This document shows positions 24,516 through 31,791 of a stretch of DNA of 40,997 nt, one piece after another. Made by a program: the position numbers and the translations under genes. This stretch comes from Hydrogenophaga sp. A37 (GTDB lineage: Bacteria > Pseudomonadota > Gammaproteobacteria > Burkholderiales > Burkholderiaceae_C): positions 1 through 40,997 of the forward strand of contig NZ_MUNZ01000075.1 in the NCBI RefSeq assembly GCF_002001205.1, read 5' to 3'. The notes below the pieces were generated by a model that was not told where the DNA came from, made no database searches, and worked only from the letters and a program-made list of their open reading frames with translations. Numbering within the stretch: position 1 is the stretch's first letter; the number at the start of each line of letters is the position of its first letter.

Positions 24516-24757
24516 GCGAGGTACAGGGCCCGCTCAACCTGAGTCCCCTGAACGAGGGCGTGTTCGCCGTGCTGGACGCCGGCGGCCAGCAGGTGGGCAA
24601 CCTGAAACGCATCGGCGCGGTGTGGAAATTCAAGGCCGTGGGCAGCACCGCGCAGGGCGAACTGGTGCCGGGCGGTGGGCCGCTGACGGCGCGACACAAC
24701 GCGGTGTTTGAGCGGCCGGACGCGGACGAGGTGAGCGCTGGCTTGCTGGAAGGCTGA
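24512..24757 (+). CDS. 81-aa protein of unknown function, coupled to the HxlR gene
   Basis: It encodes 81 residues, starting MSEVQGPLNLSPLNEGVFAV, with a central VGNLKRIGAVWKFKAVG and PGGGPLTARHN near the C-terminus. The pattern of short strands suggests a small beta-rich domain. It has no signal, membrane segment or cysteine. The start ATG overlaps the hxlR stop (ATGA), so it is translated with it. I do not recognise the family. It may modify the redox regulon or be an unrelated passenger. Confidence 0.65.
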   Translation: MSEVQGPLNLSPLNEGVFAVLDAGGQQVGNLKRIGAVWKFKAVGSTAQGELVPGGGPLTARHNAVFERPDADEVSAGLLEG

Positions 24758-24778
24758 GCTCTGCTCAGCGTCCGGCCA

Positions 24779-25171
24779 TCAGGCCGTGGCGAAACGCCCG
24801 CGCAGGTACGCCACGATCGCGGCCGAGTCGGTCAGCCACTGACTCTGACCCGCCGCATCGGTGATTTTCAGACAAGGCACTTTGGTGGCGCCGCTGCCCT
24901 GCAGCAGTGCGCTGCGGTTGACGGCGTTGTGCTGCGCGTCGCGCTGCTCGATGGGCAGCGAGAGGCGGCGCATCTCCTGTCGCACCTTGATGCAGAACGG
25001 GCAGGTGCTGAACTGGTAGAGCGCCAGGTTCTGGCACTGCAGATTGACGGTGGTCTGCAACGCGGGCTCGCGCACCACGCCGCGCGGCTGGGTGAGGCGC
25101 TCTTTCAGCAGCATGAACGGGCCGAGCACGGTGCGCAGGGTTCTGAAGAAGGCTCGGATGACGGTTTTCAT
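24779..25171 (-). CDS. Glutaredoxin-like protein with N-terminal amphipathic segment
   Basis: The 130-aa protein has a basic, hydrophobic N-terminal extension (residues 1-30, MKTVIRAFFRTLRTVLGPFM). A thioredoxin fold follows, with the active site C57-P-F-C60 in FSTCPFCIKVRQEM, the cis-Pro in KVPCLKI and the GSH-binding-like SAAIVAYL. The extension could attach it to the membrane. It is the third gene of the methyltransferase-PIN-glutaredoxin operon. Its start shares ATGA with the PIN stop. I chose ATG 25171, which gives that overlap. Confidence 0.85.
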   Translation of the reverse strand: MKTVIRAFFRTLRTVLGPFMLLKERLTQPRGVVREPALQTTVNLQCQNLALYQFSTCPFCIKVRQEMRRLSLPIEQRDAQHNAVNRSALLQGSGATKVPCLKITDAAGQSQWLTDSAAIVAYLRGRFATA

Positions 25172-25623
25172 GAAGTGGTTTCTGTGGATTGAATGGCCGC
25201 AGGCGCCCATTGGCGGCTCACGCTCACACCGAGTCTGGCCAGGCGCTTGGCCATGCACAGCACGGCCTTGTCTTTGCTCAGCAGCACGGCGGTGTGCGCG
25301 ACGGCGAGGTCGATGAACTGCTGGTCGTCGGCGTCTTTACAGACGTAGGGCGCCTTGGTCGCAATGTCAGCAAGCAGCGCGCGGGCATCGAAAGCGGCGA
25401 GCACGGCCTCGGCCGTCTGCGACCGGGCCAACAGACGTTTGACCACCTGCGGATAGGCCAGCACGCGGCGCAGCTCTTCACGCATCACGGGCGTGGCCAG
25501 CCAGCGGGTCTGCGGGTCGGCAAGCAGCTCACCCAGCGGCAGCGTGGCCGGGTCTTCGTAGACGAAGAGGTCGAGCACGACGTTGGTGTCGATCACCAGC
25601 GTCACCGAGGCGCCCCCGCTCAT
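25168..25623 (-). CDS. PIN-domain putative ribonuclease (COG1569-type)
   Basis: The 151-aa protein has the PIN acidic residues: D12 in VIDTNVVLDLF, E49/E50 in MREELRRVL, and the D97-A-D-D100...D105 cluster in VCKDADDQQFIDLA. AVLLSKDK follows. This is the pattern of PIN proteins annotated as toxin components (cleaving tRNA or rRNA). No antitoxin ORF lies beside it. Instead it is coupled by ATGA overlaps to the rRNA-methyltransferase-like gene upstream and to the glutaredoxin downstream. A role in RNA processing rather than toxicity is possible. Confidence 0.85.
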   Translation of the reverse strand: MSGGASVTLVIDTNVVLDLFVYEDPATLPLGELLADPQTRWLATPVMREELRRVLAYPQVVKRLLARSQTAEAVLAAFDARALLADIATKAPYVCKDADDQQFIDLAVAHTAVLLSKDKAVLCMAKRLARLGVSVSRQWAPAAIQSTETTS

Positions 25624-26954
25624 GGCGCCGGAAGCTTGCCGTCGGGAGCGCGCCTTGCGGTGAGATCGAAGCGGAACAGGCGGCATTCGATCGGGCCGTT
25701 CCACAGCGGCACGCGGCGCGATTCCTTGAAGCGCATCTTGCCGGGCAGCTTGAGGTCGGGCGTGAGCAGCCAGGCGCTCCAGCCGGCGTAGTGGCTTTTC
25801 CAGTGGGCGGCGAGTTGCTGGAAAAACTCGCTGCCGTCGCCGCCGTCGCTCATCTGAGCGCTCTCGCGGCCGAGGCCGGGTGCGGGGGGCGCGGCCTTGC
25901 CGGCGGTGAAGACGCGCGGGGCGCGGGGCTCCATGCGCTGGGCTCGGGCGCTCGCATTCTCACCCGCCACACCAGCGGCGGCGATGCGCTCGCCATACGG
26001 TGGGTTGAGCAGCATCAAGCCCGGTGTCGGCACGGGTGGCATGCGCTGCAGCGCGTCGCCGCCGCGCAACTCCACGGCGTTCGCCACGCCCGCGCGCTCG
26101 GCGTTGCGCTGCGCAAAGTCGACCATGCGGAACGACACGTCGCTGCCAAACACGATGGGTGCATGCCCCTCGGGCCAGTCGCGCATGTCGCGCTCGGCTT
26201 CGTCCTGAATGGCGGTCCACACGTGTTGCTGGAAGGGCAGCATCTTTTCAAACGCAAAACGGCGCAGGATGCCCGGCGGGATGTTGAGCGCGATCTGCGC
26301 GGCCTCGATCACCACCGTGCCACTGCCGCAGCAGGGGTCGTACAGCGGGGTGATGGCGTCCAGCGACTCGGCATCGCCGCCGTTCCAGCCGGTGGCGGCG
26401 ATCATGGCCGCGGCCAGTGTTTCCTTCAGCGGCGCGTCGCCCTTGTCTTCGCGCCAGCCGCGTTTGAACAGCGGCTCGCCCGAGGTGTCGATGTAGAGCG
26501 TGAGCTCTTCGGTGGTCAGGTGCGCGTAGATGCGCACGTCGGGCCAGGTGGTGTCCACGCTGGGGCGCTCACCGCGCTTGTCGCGGAACCGGTCGCAGAT
26601 CGCGTCCTTGATCTTGAGCGCGGCGAAGTTGAGGCTGGTGAGCGGGCTGTGCTGCGCGGTGATCTCGACCTTGATGGTCTGCTTGGGCGTGAACCAGATT
26701 TCCCAGGCGATCTCGCCGGCCGCGTTGTACAGGTCTTGCTCGCTGCGGTAACCGCCGTGCCAGAGCTGCACCAGCACGCGCTGGCTCAGCCGGCTGTGCA
26801 GGTTCAGGCGCATGGCGTCGCGCCACGAGGCTTTCACCCCGACACCGCCGCGCGCCTTGAAGGCCAGCGGCTCTTGGGTGATGCGCTGCACTTCGTCGGC
26901 CAGCATGTCCTCCACGCCGGCGGCGCAGGGGAGGAAAAGTTTGAGTTGATTCAT
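25620..26954 (-). CDS. THUMP-domain class I RNA methyltransferase (RlmL N-terminal-like)
   Basis: The 444-aa protein resembles the N-terminal half of RlmL (m2G2445 of 23S rRNA). The N-terminal ferredoxin-like and THUMP region covers 1-165. The SAM motif DPCCGSGTVVIEAAQIA is at 206-222, and the catalytic NPPYGER at 317-323. Right after NPPYGER comes an insertion of about 50 low-complexity Ala/Pro/Arg/Gly residues (325-374), with the fold resuming at EFFQQLAAHWKSHYAGW. There is no second (RlmK) domain. I chose ATG 26954 (MNQLKLFLPCAAGVED) on family grounds. It is the first gene of a three-gene operon. Confidence 0.88.
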   Translation of the reverse strand: MNQLKLFLPCAAGVEDMLADEVQRITQEPLAFKARGGVGVKASWRDAMRLNLHSRLSQRVLVQLWHGGYRSEQDLYNAAGEIAWEIWFTPKQTIKVEITAQHSPLTSLNFAALKIKDAICDRFRDKRGERPSVDTTWPDVRIYAHLTTEELTLYIDTSGEPLFKRGWREDKGDAPLKETLAAAMIAATGWNGGDAESLDAITPLYDPCCGSGTVVIEAAQIALNIPPGILRRFAFEKMLPFQQHVWTAIQDEAERDMRDWPEGHAPIVFGSDVSFRMVDFAQRNAERAGVANAVELRGGDALQRMPPVPTPGLMLLNPPYGERIAAAGVAGENASARAQRMEPRAPRVFTAGKAAPPAPGLGRESAQMSDGGDGSEFFQQLAAHWKSHYAGWSAWLLTPDLKLPGKMRFKESRRVPLWNGPIECRLFRFDLTARRAPDGKLPAP

Positions 26955-26996
26955 GGCAATTTCGAAATGCGGTGCCGAAAAAGATCGTCGGAGCCA

Positions 26997-27090
26997 GCGG
27001 CGCCGCCCCACCTCCAGCACATGCCGCGGAACCGGCTTCGCCGGGCCGCTGGCATGGCCCCCTGGGGGGTGACGCGCAGCGGCGCGGGGG
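26997..27090 (-). repeat. Dispersed intergenic repeat, copy D, between rpoN and the methyltransferase gene
   Basis: On the minus strand it contains CCCCCCCGCGCCGCTGCGCG, CCCCCCAGGGGG and CCCGGCGAAGCCGGTTCC. The last block is shared with copy B (34273 region). It separates the rpoN stop from the next transcription unit and could act as a terminator. Confidence 0.65.
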
Positions 27091-27092
27091 GG

Positions 27093-28736
27093 TTACAAAG
27101 ATTTCCGCAAGTTCGCCGGCGCGATGCGCAGCGCCTCGCGGTACTTGGCCACGGTGCGGCGCGCACACTCGATGCCCTGCTCCTTGAGCAGGTCGGAGAG
27201 TTGGTTGTCGGAGAGCGGCTTGGCCGCTTCTTCGGCCGCGATGAACTGCTTGAGCAGCGCGCGCACCGCGGTGCTCGACGCGTTGCCACCGGTCTCGGTG
27301 CCGAGGCTGGAGCCGAAGAAGTACTTCAGCTCGTAGGTGCCGAACGGCGTGGACATGTACTTGGCGGTCGTCACGCGGCTGATCGTGGACTCGTGCAGAC
27401 CCAGCTCGTCGGCGATCTCGCGCAGCACCAGCGGGCGCATGGCGAGCTCGCCGTGCATGAAGAAGTTGCGCTGGCGCTCGACGATGGCGCTGGAGACGCG
27501 CAGGATGGTGTCAAAGCGCTGCTGGATGTTCTTGATGAACCAGCGCGCCTCCTGCAGGCGCTGCTGCATGGCGGCGTGGCCGGCTTCGCCACCGTTGTCG
27601 CGGCCGCCACGGCTGCCGCGCATGGCGTTGGCGTAGACGTCGTGCACGCGCAAGCGGGGCATGACTTCGGCGTTGAGCGACACCTTGAAGCCGCGGCCGG
27701 CGCGCGTGACGATCACGTCGGGCACGACCACGTTGCGCTCCACGTCCACGAAACGGCGGCCCGGCTTGGGTTCCAGCCGAGCGATCAGCGACAGCCCAGC
27801 GCGCACGGCCTCGTCGTCCAGCCCGCAAAGGCCACACAGGCGCTTCACATCGCGCTTGGCCATGAGCTCCAGCGGCTGACCACAGATGGCAAGCGCCGCG
27901 CGGGCAGCCGGCGAATTGCGCAACTCCAGGATCTGCAGGCGCAGGCATTCGCCGAGATCGCGGGCACCGACACCGGCGGGCTCCATCTGCTGCAGCCACT
28001 GCAGCGCGGTGTTGAGCCGTTGTTCGATGGCCTCGATGACCTCAAACGCGGGCTCGGCGTGGGACACCGGTGAGGCCGAGAGTTGCCACCAGGCGCGCGC
28101 CAGCTCGGTCATGCGGTCTTCGAGGTAACCGTCGTCGTTGAGCGACTCGATCAGGAAATACAAGGCGGCGCGGTCTTCGTCGGAGAGGCGCAGGCAACGA
28201 GCCTGGTCGTGCAGGTGGTCCTGCAGGCTGACGGGCACACGCGCCAGATCGGCCGCGCTGGCGGTTTCGTCGTCTTCGCCGGAGGAGCTGTTGTTGCGCG
28301 CCGGGGCGTCACCGCCCCACTCGCTGTCGTCGGGCGCCATTTCGACGGTGCCGTCGCCTTCCCAGCTCTCTTCGACCGGGCTGGCGCCTTCAAGCCGGCT
28401 TTCCAGGTCGTCGGCGGGGGCGCTCTCGGACGGCGCGCTGTCGGTGCTGGACACGCGGCTGTCGAACTCGGTGGCGGCGGTGGGCGCGTCACCCGCCGGC
28501 GAGGCCGCGTCGGCAATCTGCTCGGCCACGCTGACCGGTGCATCGGTTTGCGCCAGACCAAAGTCCTCGCGCTCGGCCGTTTCTTCACCGCGCTCCAGAA
28601 ACGGGTTTTCGTCGAGCATCTGCTCGACCTCTTGCGCCATTTCCAGCGTGGACAGCTGCAGCAGCCGGATCGACTGCTGCAGCTGGGGCGTGAGTGCGAG
28701 GTGCTGCGAGACCCGCAGCGACAGACCTTGTTTCAC
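27093..28736 (-). CDS. rpoN: RNA polymerase sigma-54 factor
   Basis: Sigma-54 directs RNA polymerase to -24/-12 promoters and needs enhancer-binding ATPases. The 547-aa protein has the Gln/Leu-rich region I (VKQGLSLRVSQHLALTPQLQ onwards, 1-47), with the ENPFLE end, and a long acidic region II (about 50-200, longer than in E. coli). The core-binding domain, the helix-turn-helix LHESTISRVTTAKYM and the RpoN box ARRTVAKYRE at 525-534 follow. The start is the GTG at 28736, which gives the conserved (M)KQGLSLR start. An upstream in-frame ATG lies in a repeat. It is downstream of lptB, the usual order. Confidence 0.96.
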   Translation of the reverse strand: MKQGLSLRVSQHLALTPQLQQSIRLLQLSTLEMAQEVEQMLDENPFLERGEETAEREDFGLAQTDAPVSVAEQIADAASPAGDAPTAATEFDSRVSSTDSAPSESAPADDLESRLEGASPVEESWEGDGTVEMAPDDSEWGGDAPARNNSSSGEDDETASAADLARVPVSLQDHLHDQARCLRLSDEDRAALYFLIESLNDDGYLEDRMTELARAWWQLSASPVSHAEPAFEVIEAIEQRLNTALQWLQQMEPAGVGARDLGECLRLQILELRNSPAARAALAICGQPLELMAKRDVKRLCGLCGLDDEAVRAGLSLIARLEPKPGRRFVDVERNVVVPDVIVTRAGRGFKVSLNAEVMPRLRVHDVYANAMRGSRGGRDNGGEAGHAAMQQRLQEARWFIKNIQQRFDTILRVSSAIVERQRNFFMHGELAMRPLVLREIADELGLHESTISRVTTAKYMSTPFGTYELKYFFGSSLGTETGGNASSTAVRALLKQFIAAEEAAKPLSDNQLSDLLKEQGIECARRTVAKYREALRIAPANLRKSL

Positions 28737-28749
28737 AGAGCGTGTCCCG

Positions 28750-28846
28750 CCTGCTCGGAAGAACGATTCGCCGCCGGGCCGCCCCAAGGCGAATCAGCCC
28801 CCGTGGGGGGCAGCGAACTACACGAAGTGAGAAGCGTGGGGGTCAT
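28750..28846 (-). repeat. Dispersed intergenic repeat, copy C, between lptB and rpoN
   Basis: On the minus strand it reads ACCCCCACGCTTCTCACTTC, TTCGCTGCCCCCCACGGGGG, then CGCCTTGGGGCGGCCCGGCG. The last block matches copies A and B. It fills the lptB-rpoN gap, so it is transcribed if the two genes are co-transcribed. Confidence 0.7.
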
Positions 28847-28848
28847 GC

Positions 28849-29631
28849 TCACATGCGGAAGTTTTCGCCGAGGTACACGCGTCGCACCTCGGCGTTTTCA
28901 ACGATCTCGGCAGAGGTGCCGCTGGCCAGCACGTGGCCGTCGCTGATGATGAAAGCGTGGTCGCAGATGCCCAGCGTTTCGCGCACGTTGTGGTCGGTGA
29001 TCAGCACCCCGATGCCGCGCGCCTTGAGAAACCCAATGATGTGCTGAATCTCCAGCACCGCGATCGGGTCGATGCCCGCGAAGGGTTCATCGAGCAGGAT
29101 GAAGCGGGGCCGCGTGGCCAGTGCGCGCGCGATCTCGACGCGTCGGCGCTCGCCGCCCGACAGCGACGGCGCGGGCGAGTCGCGCAGGTGGTCCACCCGC
29201 AGGTCTTTGAGCAGTTCGTCGAGCCGGCTTGCGATCTCGGATTCACCCAGCGGCTTGCCGTCGGGCCCGTGCTGCAGCTCAAGCACGGCGCGCACGTTTT
29301 GTGCGACCGTGAGTTTGCGGAAGATCGACGCCTCTTGCGGGAGGTAACCCAGGCCGAGCCGGGCGCGGCGGTGGATGGGCAGGGATTCGATGCGTTGTCC
29401 ATCGAGCAGAATTTCACCGCCGTCGGCACGCAGCAGACCCACGATCATGTAGAACGACGTGGTTTTTCCCGCACCGTTGGGGCCGAGCAACCCCACGACC
29501 TCCCCTTTGCTCACTGACAGCGACACGTCTTGGACCACCTTGCGGCTGCCATAGGACTTCTTGAGGCCCCGAACTTCCAGGCGGCTGTTCGACGCCATCC
29601 CACCCTTTGGGCTGGAGACCACCTCTGTCAC
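28849..29631 (-). CDS. lptB: LPS export ABC transporter ATPase
   Basis: LptB powers extraction of lipopolysaccharide from the inner membrane for transport to the outer membrane. The 260-aa ATPase has Walker [10 protein letters not shown] (50-58), Q-loop LPQEASIF (97-104), signature LSGGERRR (157-164), Walker B FILLDEP (177-183) and switch His214 in TDHNVRETL. The [19 protein letters not shown] ending is typical of LptB. The start shares ATGA with the lptA stop. Confidence 0.96.
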   Translation of the reverse strand: MTEVVSSPKGGMASNSRLEVRGLKKSYGSRKVVQDVSLSVSKGEVVGLLGPNGAGKTTSFYMIVGLLRADGGEILLDGQRIESLPIHRRARLGLGYLPQEASIFRKLTVAQNVRAVLELQHGPDGKPLGESEIASRLDELLKDLRVDHLRDSPAPSLSGGERRRVEIARALATRPRFILLDEPFAGIDPIAVLEIQHIIGFLKARGIGVLITDHNVRETLGICDHAFIISDGHVLASGTSAEIVENAEVRRVYLGENFRM

Positions 29632-30275
29632 TTGCGAGGCTCGGTGATCTTGCCGCTGGGACGCAGCTTGGCCGGGTCGGTGGGCACAGGCGCCGGCGCG
29701 TTGGCGGCTGGCGCATCCGGGATCGGCGTGAGCATGGCGCGCACGCGGCCGGTCGGGTTCGCTGCGGTGCGGCTGGCGTCGCCGCCGCCCTTGACGGTGA
29801 ACACCTCGGTCAGGCTGTTGTAGAGGATCTGGCTGCCCACGCTTTCATCGTTGAGCTGGGTGCCACGGTAACGGCGCAGCACGGCCCGCCCGGTGAACAG
29901 CACCGTTTCGGCCTTGCTGTCGTACTCGATGCGATCCCCTTCACCTTCGATCCACTCGTCCAGGCCTTCGCGCTTCTGGCGAAAGAACCCCGGCTTTTCA
30001 GGGGTGCCCACCAACAAGCCGAACTGATTGCCCGCGGGGTCCTGGCGCACGTCCATCTTGGAGCCGCGCATGACGATGGTGCCTTTGGTGAGCACCACAT
30101 TGCCCGTGAACACGCTGGTCTGGCGCGTGTCTTCGTAGCGAAGTGCATCGGCCTCGATGTTCATGGGTTTGTCTTTGTCGGCCTTTTCAGCCCAAGCAGC
30201 TGCAGGCAGCGTCAGCGCGAGGACCGCGACAAACAACCAGGCGAAAGGACGGTGGGGCGTGGTGTGATGGGGCAT
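29628..30275 (-). CDS. lptA: LPS transport periplasmic protein LptA
   Basis: LptA forms the periplasmic bridge for LPS between inner and outer membrane. The 215-aa protein has a signal peptide (1-29, cleavage after AWA), then the OstA/LptA jellyroll: [34 protein letters not shown] and [20 protein letters not shown] Pro/Ala-rich tail follows. I chose ATG 30275 since it begins the signal peptide. lptC is not upstream, where it usually sits. Instead a terminator-like inverted repeat and dsbA are found. Confidence 0.93.
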   Translation of the reverse strand: MPHHTTPHRPFAWLFVAVLALTLPAAAWAEKADKDKPMNIEADALRYEDTRQTSVFTGNVVLTKGTIVMRGSKMDVRQDPAGNQFGLLVGTPEKPGFFRQKREGLDEWIEGEGDRIEYDSKAETVLFTGRAVLRRYRGTQLNDESVGSQILYNSLTEVFTVKGGGDASRTAANPTGRVRAMLTPIPDAPAANAPAPVPTDPAKLRPSGKITEPRK

Positions 30276-30305
30276 GGCTTTGGGGAGGGCACAAATCTTG
30301 CATTC

Positions 30306-30311
30306 ATTGTA
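30306..30311 (-). promoter_or_regulatory. Candidate -10 of the lptA-lptB promoter
   Basis: On the minus strand TACAAT (5 of 6 to consensus) lies 30 nt before the lptA ATG and downstream of the 24-bp inverted repeat. No strong -35 is visible. This supports independent transcription of lptAB-rpoN from dsbA. Confidence 0.45.
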
Positions 30312-30353
30312 GCGGTGCAAAACACGATTGTTTGCCCCGCCAAGACTTTGTTC

Positions 30354-30406
30354 CCCGTCTGAAAGCGCAAGGCCCGCTGTCTGCGGGCCTTGCGCTTTCA
30401 GACGGG
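30354..30406 (-). terminator. Perfect 24-bp inverted repeat after dsbA (probable terminator)
   Basis: The arms 30354-30377 and 30383-30406 are exact reverse complements around a 5-nt loop. The inner half is GCAAGGCCCGC/GCGGGCCTTGC and the outer half CCCGTCTGAAAGC/GCTTTCAGACGGG. It begins 10 nt past the dsbA stop. The AAAGC/GCTTT segments give a short U-tract part way down the stem. Such a long perfect palindrome is unusual and could also terminate transcription from the other side. Confidence 0.75.
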
Positions 30407-30415
30407 CGAAAGGAA

Positions 30416-31054
30416 TCAGCCTTTGCGAACCTCTGCGATCAGCGTGTCGGCGACCAGCAGGGTGCGCGGACCCTGGCCGCCCACGTAGAAGCGCCCCGCG
30501 ACGCCCAGCGCGGGCGTGCCTTCAACCTGATAAGCGTCCTGAAGGCCGACGGCCTTTTCGCTCAGCTTGGCCGCAGCGCCGTTGAAGATGCCGGTGAACT
30601 GGTCGCGGTTCACGCCCTGCTTTTCCACCCAGGCCAGGATGGCGGGCGCGGTGGTCAGCGGCAGACGCTCTTCGTGGATCGCCTTGAAGACCTTCTCGTG
30701 CAGTTTGTCGACCAGCCCCATGGCTTCCAGCGTGAAATACAGGCGCTGCATCGGCACGAAATTCTGGTTGAAGGCCACCGGCATGCGGCGCACGTTGACG
30801 TGGGCTGGCTTGCGCTTGACCCAGTCGTTGAAGACCGGCTCGAAGTTGAAACAGTGGATGCAGCTGTAGGCAAAGAACTCGACCACCTCAACCTGCCCGG
30901 CGGGCGATTCGGTCAAAGCGGGCTTGGCCAGGCGCACAAAGTCCTTGCCCTCCTGGAAAGCGACACGCTGGGCCAGCGCGGGGGTCAGGCTCATACCGGC
31001 CGCTGCGGCGGCGCCGGCAGCGAGCAGATTGCGTGAAAAATCTCGACGGTGCAT
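30416..31054 (-). CDS. dsbA: Thiol:disulfide interchange protein DsbA-like
   Basis: A periplasmic oxidase that introduces disulfides into exported proteins. The 212-aa protein has a signal peptide with a twin-arginine-like start, HRRDFSRNLLAAGAAAAAG, and cleavage after ALA near residue 28. The active site is C65-I-H-C68 in FFAYSCIHCFNFEP and the cis-proline is P181 in VEGTPALGV. I chose ATG 31054, which begins the signal. It is the third gene of argS-SPOR-dsbA, 76 nt after the SPOR gene. Tat export is suggested by RR only and is not certain. Confidence 0.93.
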   Translation of the reverse strand: MHRRDFSRNLLAAGAAAAAGMSLTPALAQRVAFQEGKDFVRLAKPALTESPAGQVEVVEFFAYSCIHCFNFEPVFNDWVKRKPAHVNVRRMPVAFNQNFVPMQRLYFTLEAMGLVDKLHEKVFKAIHEERLPLTTAPAILAWVEKQGVNRDQFTGIFNGAAAKLSEKAVGLQDAYQVEGTPALGVAGRFYVGGQGPRTLLVADTLIAEVRKG

Positions 31055-31130
31055 GGATTCAGACTCCTTGAATGGGATTGTTGGGGCTCTGGTCAAAGCG
31101 AAAAGTTCCGTGATGCGGCACCGCCAGCGT

Positions 31131-31778
31131 TCAACGCTGCACGCGCACCAGCGCGGCCTCCACGCCGTTGACCTCCAGCTGCTCGCGGGTGGCATCGGCC
31201 ATCGACTTCTGGTTGAAGGGGCCCATGCGCACCCGGAACACGGTGCGCCCCGCCTGCTCGCGCTCGCTGACGGTGGCGTCCATGCCCAGCATCGCCAGAC
31301 GGGCTTTCTGGGCTTGCGCTTCTTCAGGTGATCTGAAAGCCCCGGCCTGGACGAAATACGCGAACGGGTCCGCGCCCGCGGGGTCGGCGGCATCGCCCGT
31401 TTTGGACTTCATGAGATCGCCCAACGGATCTGCCGCCGGCTTGGCCGTGACCGCATCGGCAGGCTTGGCAGCGGGCTTGGCCGGATCGGCGGTAGGCGGC
31501 GTCGGCGCCGTGGTCTGTTCGGGTGCCACGGGCGGCTCCGGCAATGGCGCGGGTTTGCCGGCCAGGCCGGCGTTCGGGTTCCAACCCTTGTTGCGCTCGG
31601 CCTCGGCCGCGTCTTGCGCTGGCTTGCGCGACACACCCCGATCCACGAAAGGCACGGGAACGCGGGTGACGTACACCGCCACCGAGAGGGCCAGGCCCAG
31701 ACCAACGAGCAGGCCGACCACGAAACCCGTGAGGGTGCCGCCGTGGTGCTTTCTCGCCTGCGTAGCTTGAAGTTTCAT
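31131..31778 (-). CDS. SPOR-domain inner-membrane protein (FtsN-like)
   Basis: The 215-aa protein has a short cytoplasmic N-terminus (MKLQATQARKHHGG) and one transmembrane helix (15-37). A Pro/Ala/Lys-rich periplasmic linker (about 45-140) follows, then a C-terminal SPOR domain (about 145-215: YFVQAGAFRSPEEAQAQKARLAMLGMDATV, TVFRVRMGPF). SPOR domains bind denuded peptidoglycan at division sites, so a role in septal wall work is likely. It starts 13 nt after argS. The orthologous gene sits beside argS in many betaproteobacteria. Confidence 0.92.
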   Translation of the reverse strand: MKLQATQARKHHGGTLTGFVVGLLVGLGLALSVAVYVTRVPVPFVDRGVSRKPAQDAAEAERNKGWNPNAGLAGKPAPLPEPPVAPEQTTAPTPPTADPAKPAAKPADAVTAKPAADPLGDLMKSKTGDAADPAGADPFAYFVQAGAFRSPEEAQAQKARLAMLGMDATVSEREQAGRTVFRVRMGPFNQKSMADATREQLEVNGVEAALVRVQR

Positions 31779-31791
31779 GGGTGCTTTCAAT

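Noticed and set aside
25168..25623. Classical toxin-antitoxin module around the PIN gene
   Set aside because: Both neighbours are enzymes in overlapping frames, and no small DNA-binding or antitoxin-like ORF is present.
25791..28073. A 760-codon plus-strand frame across the methyltransferase gene and rpoN
   Set aside because: It is antisense to two strongly supported genes, with biased composition and no recognisable motif. It is a typical third-codon-position shadow.
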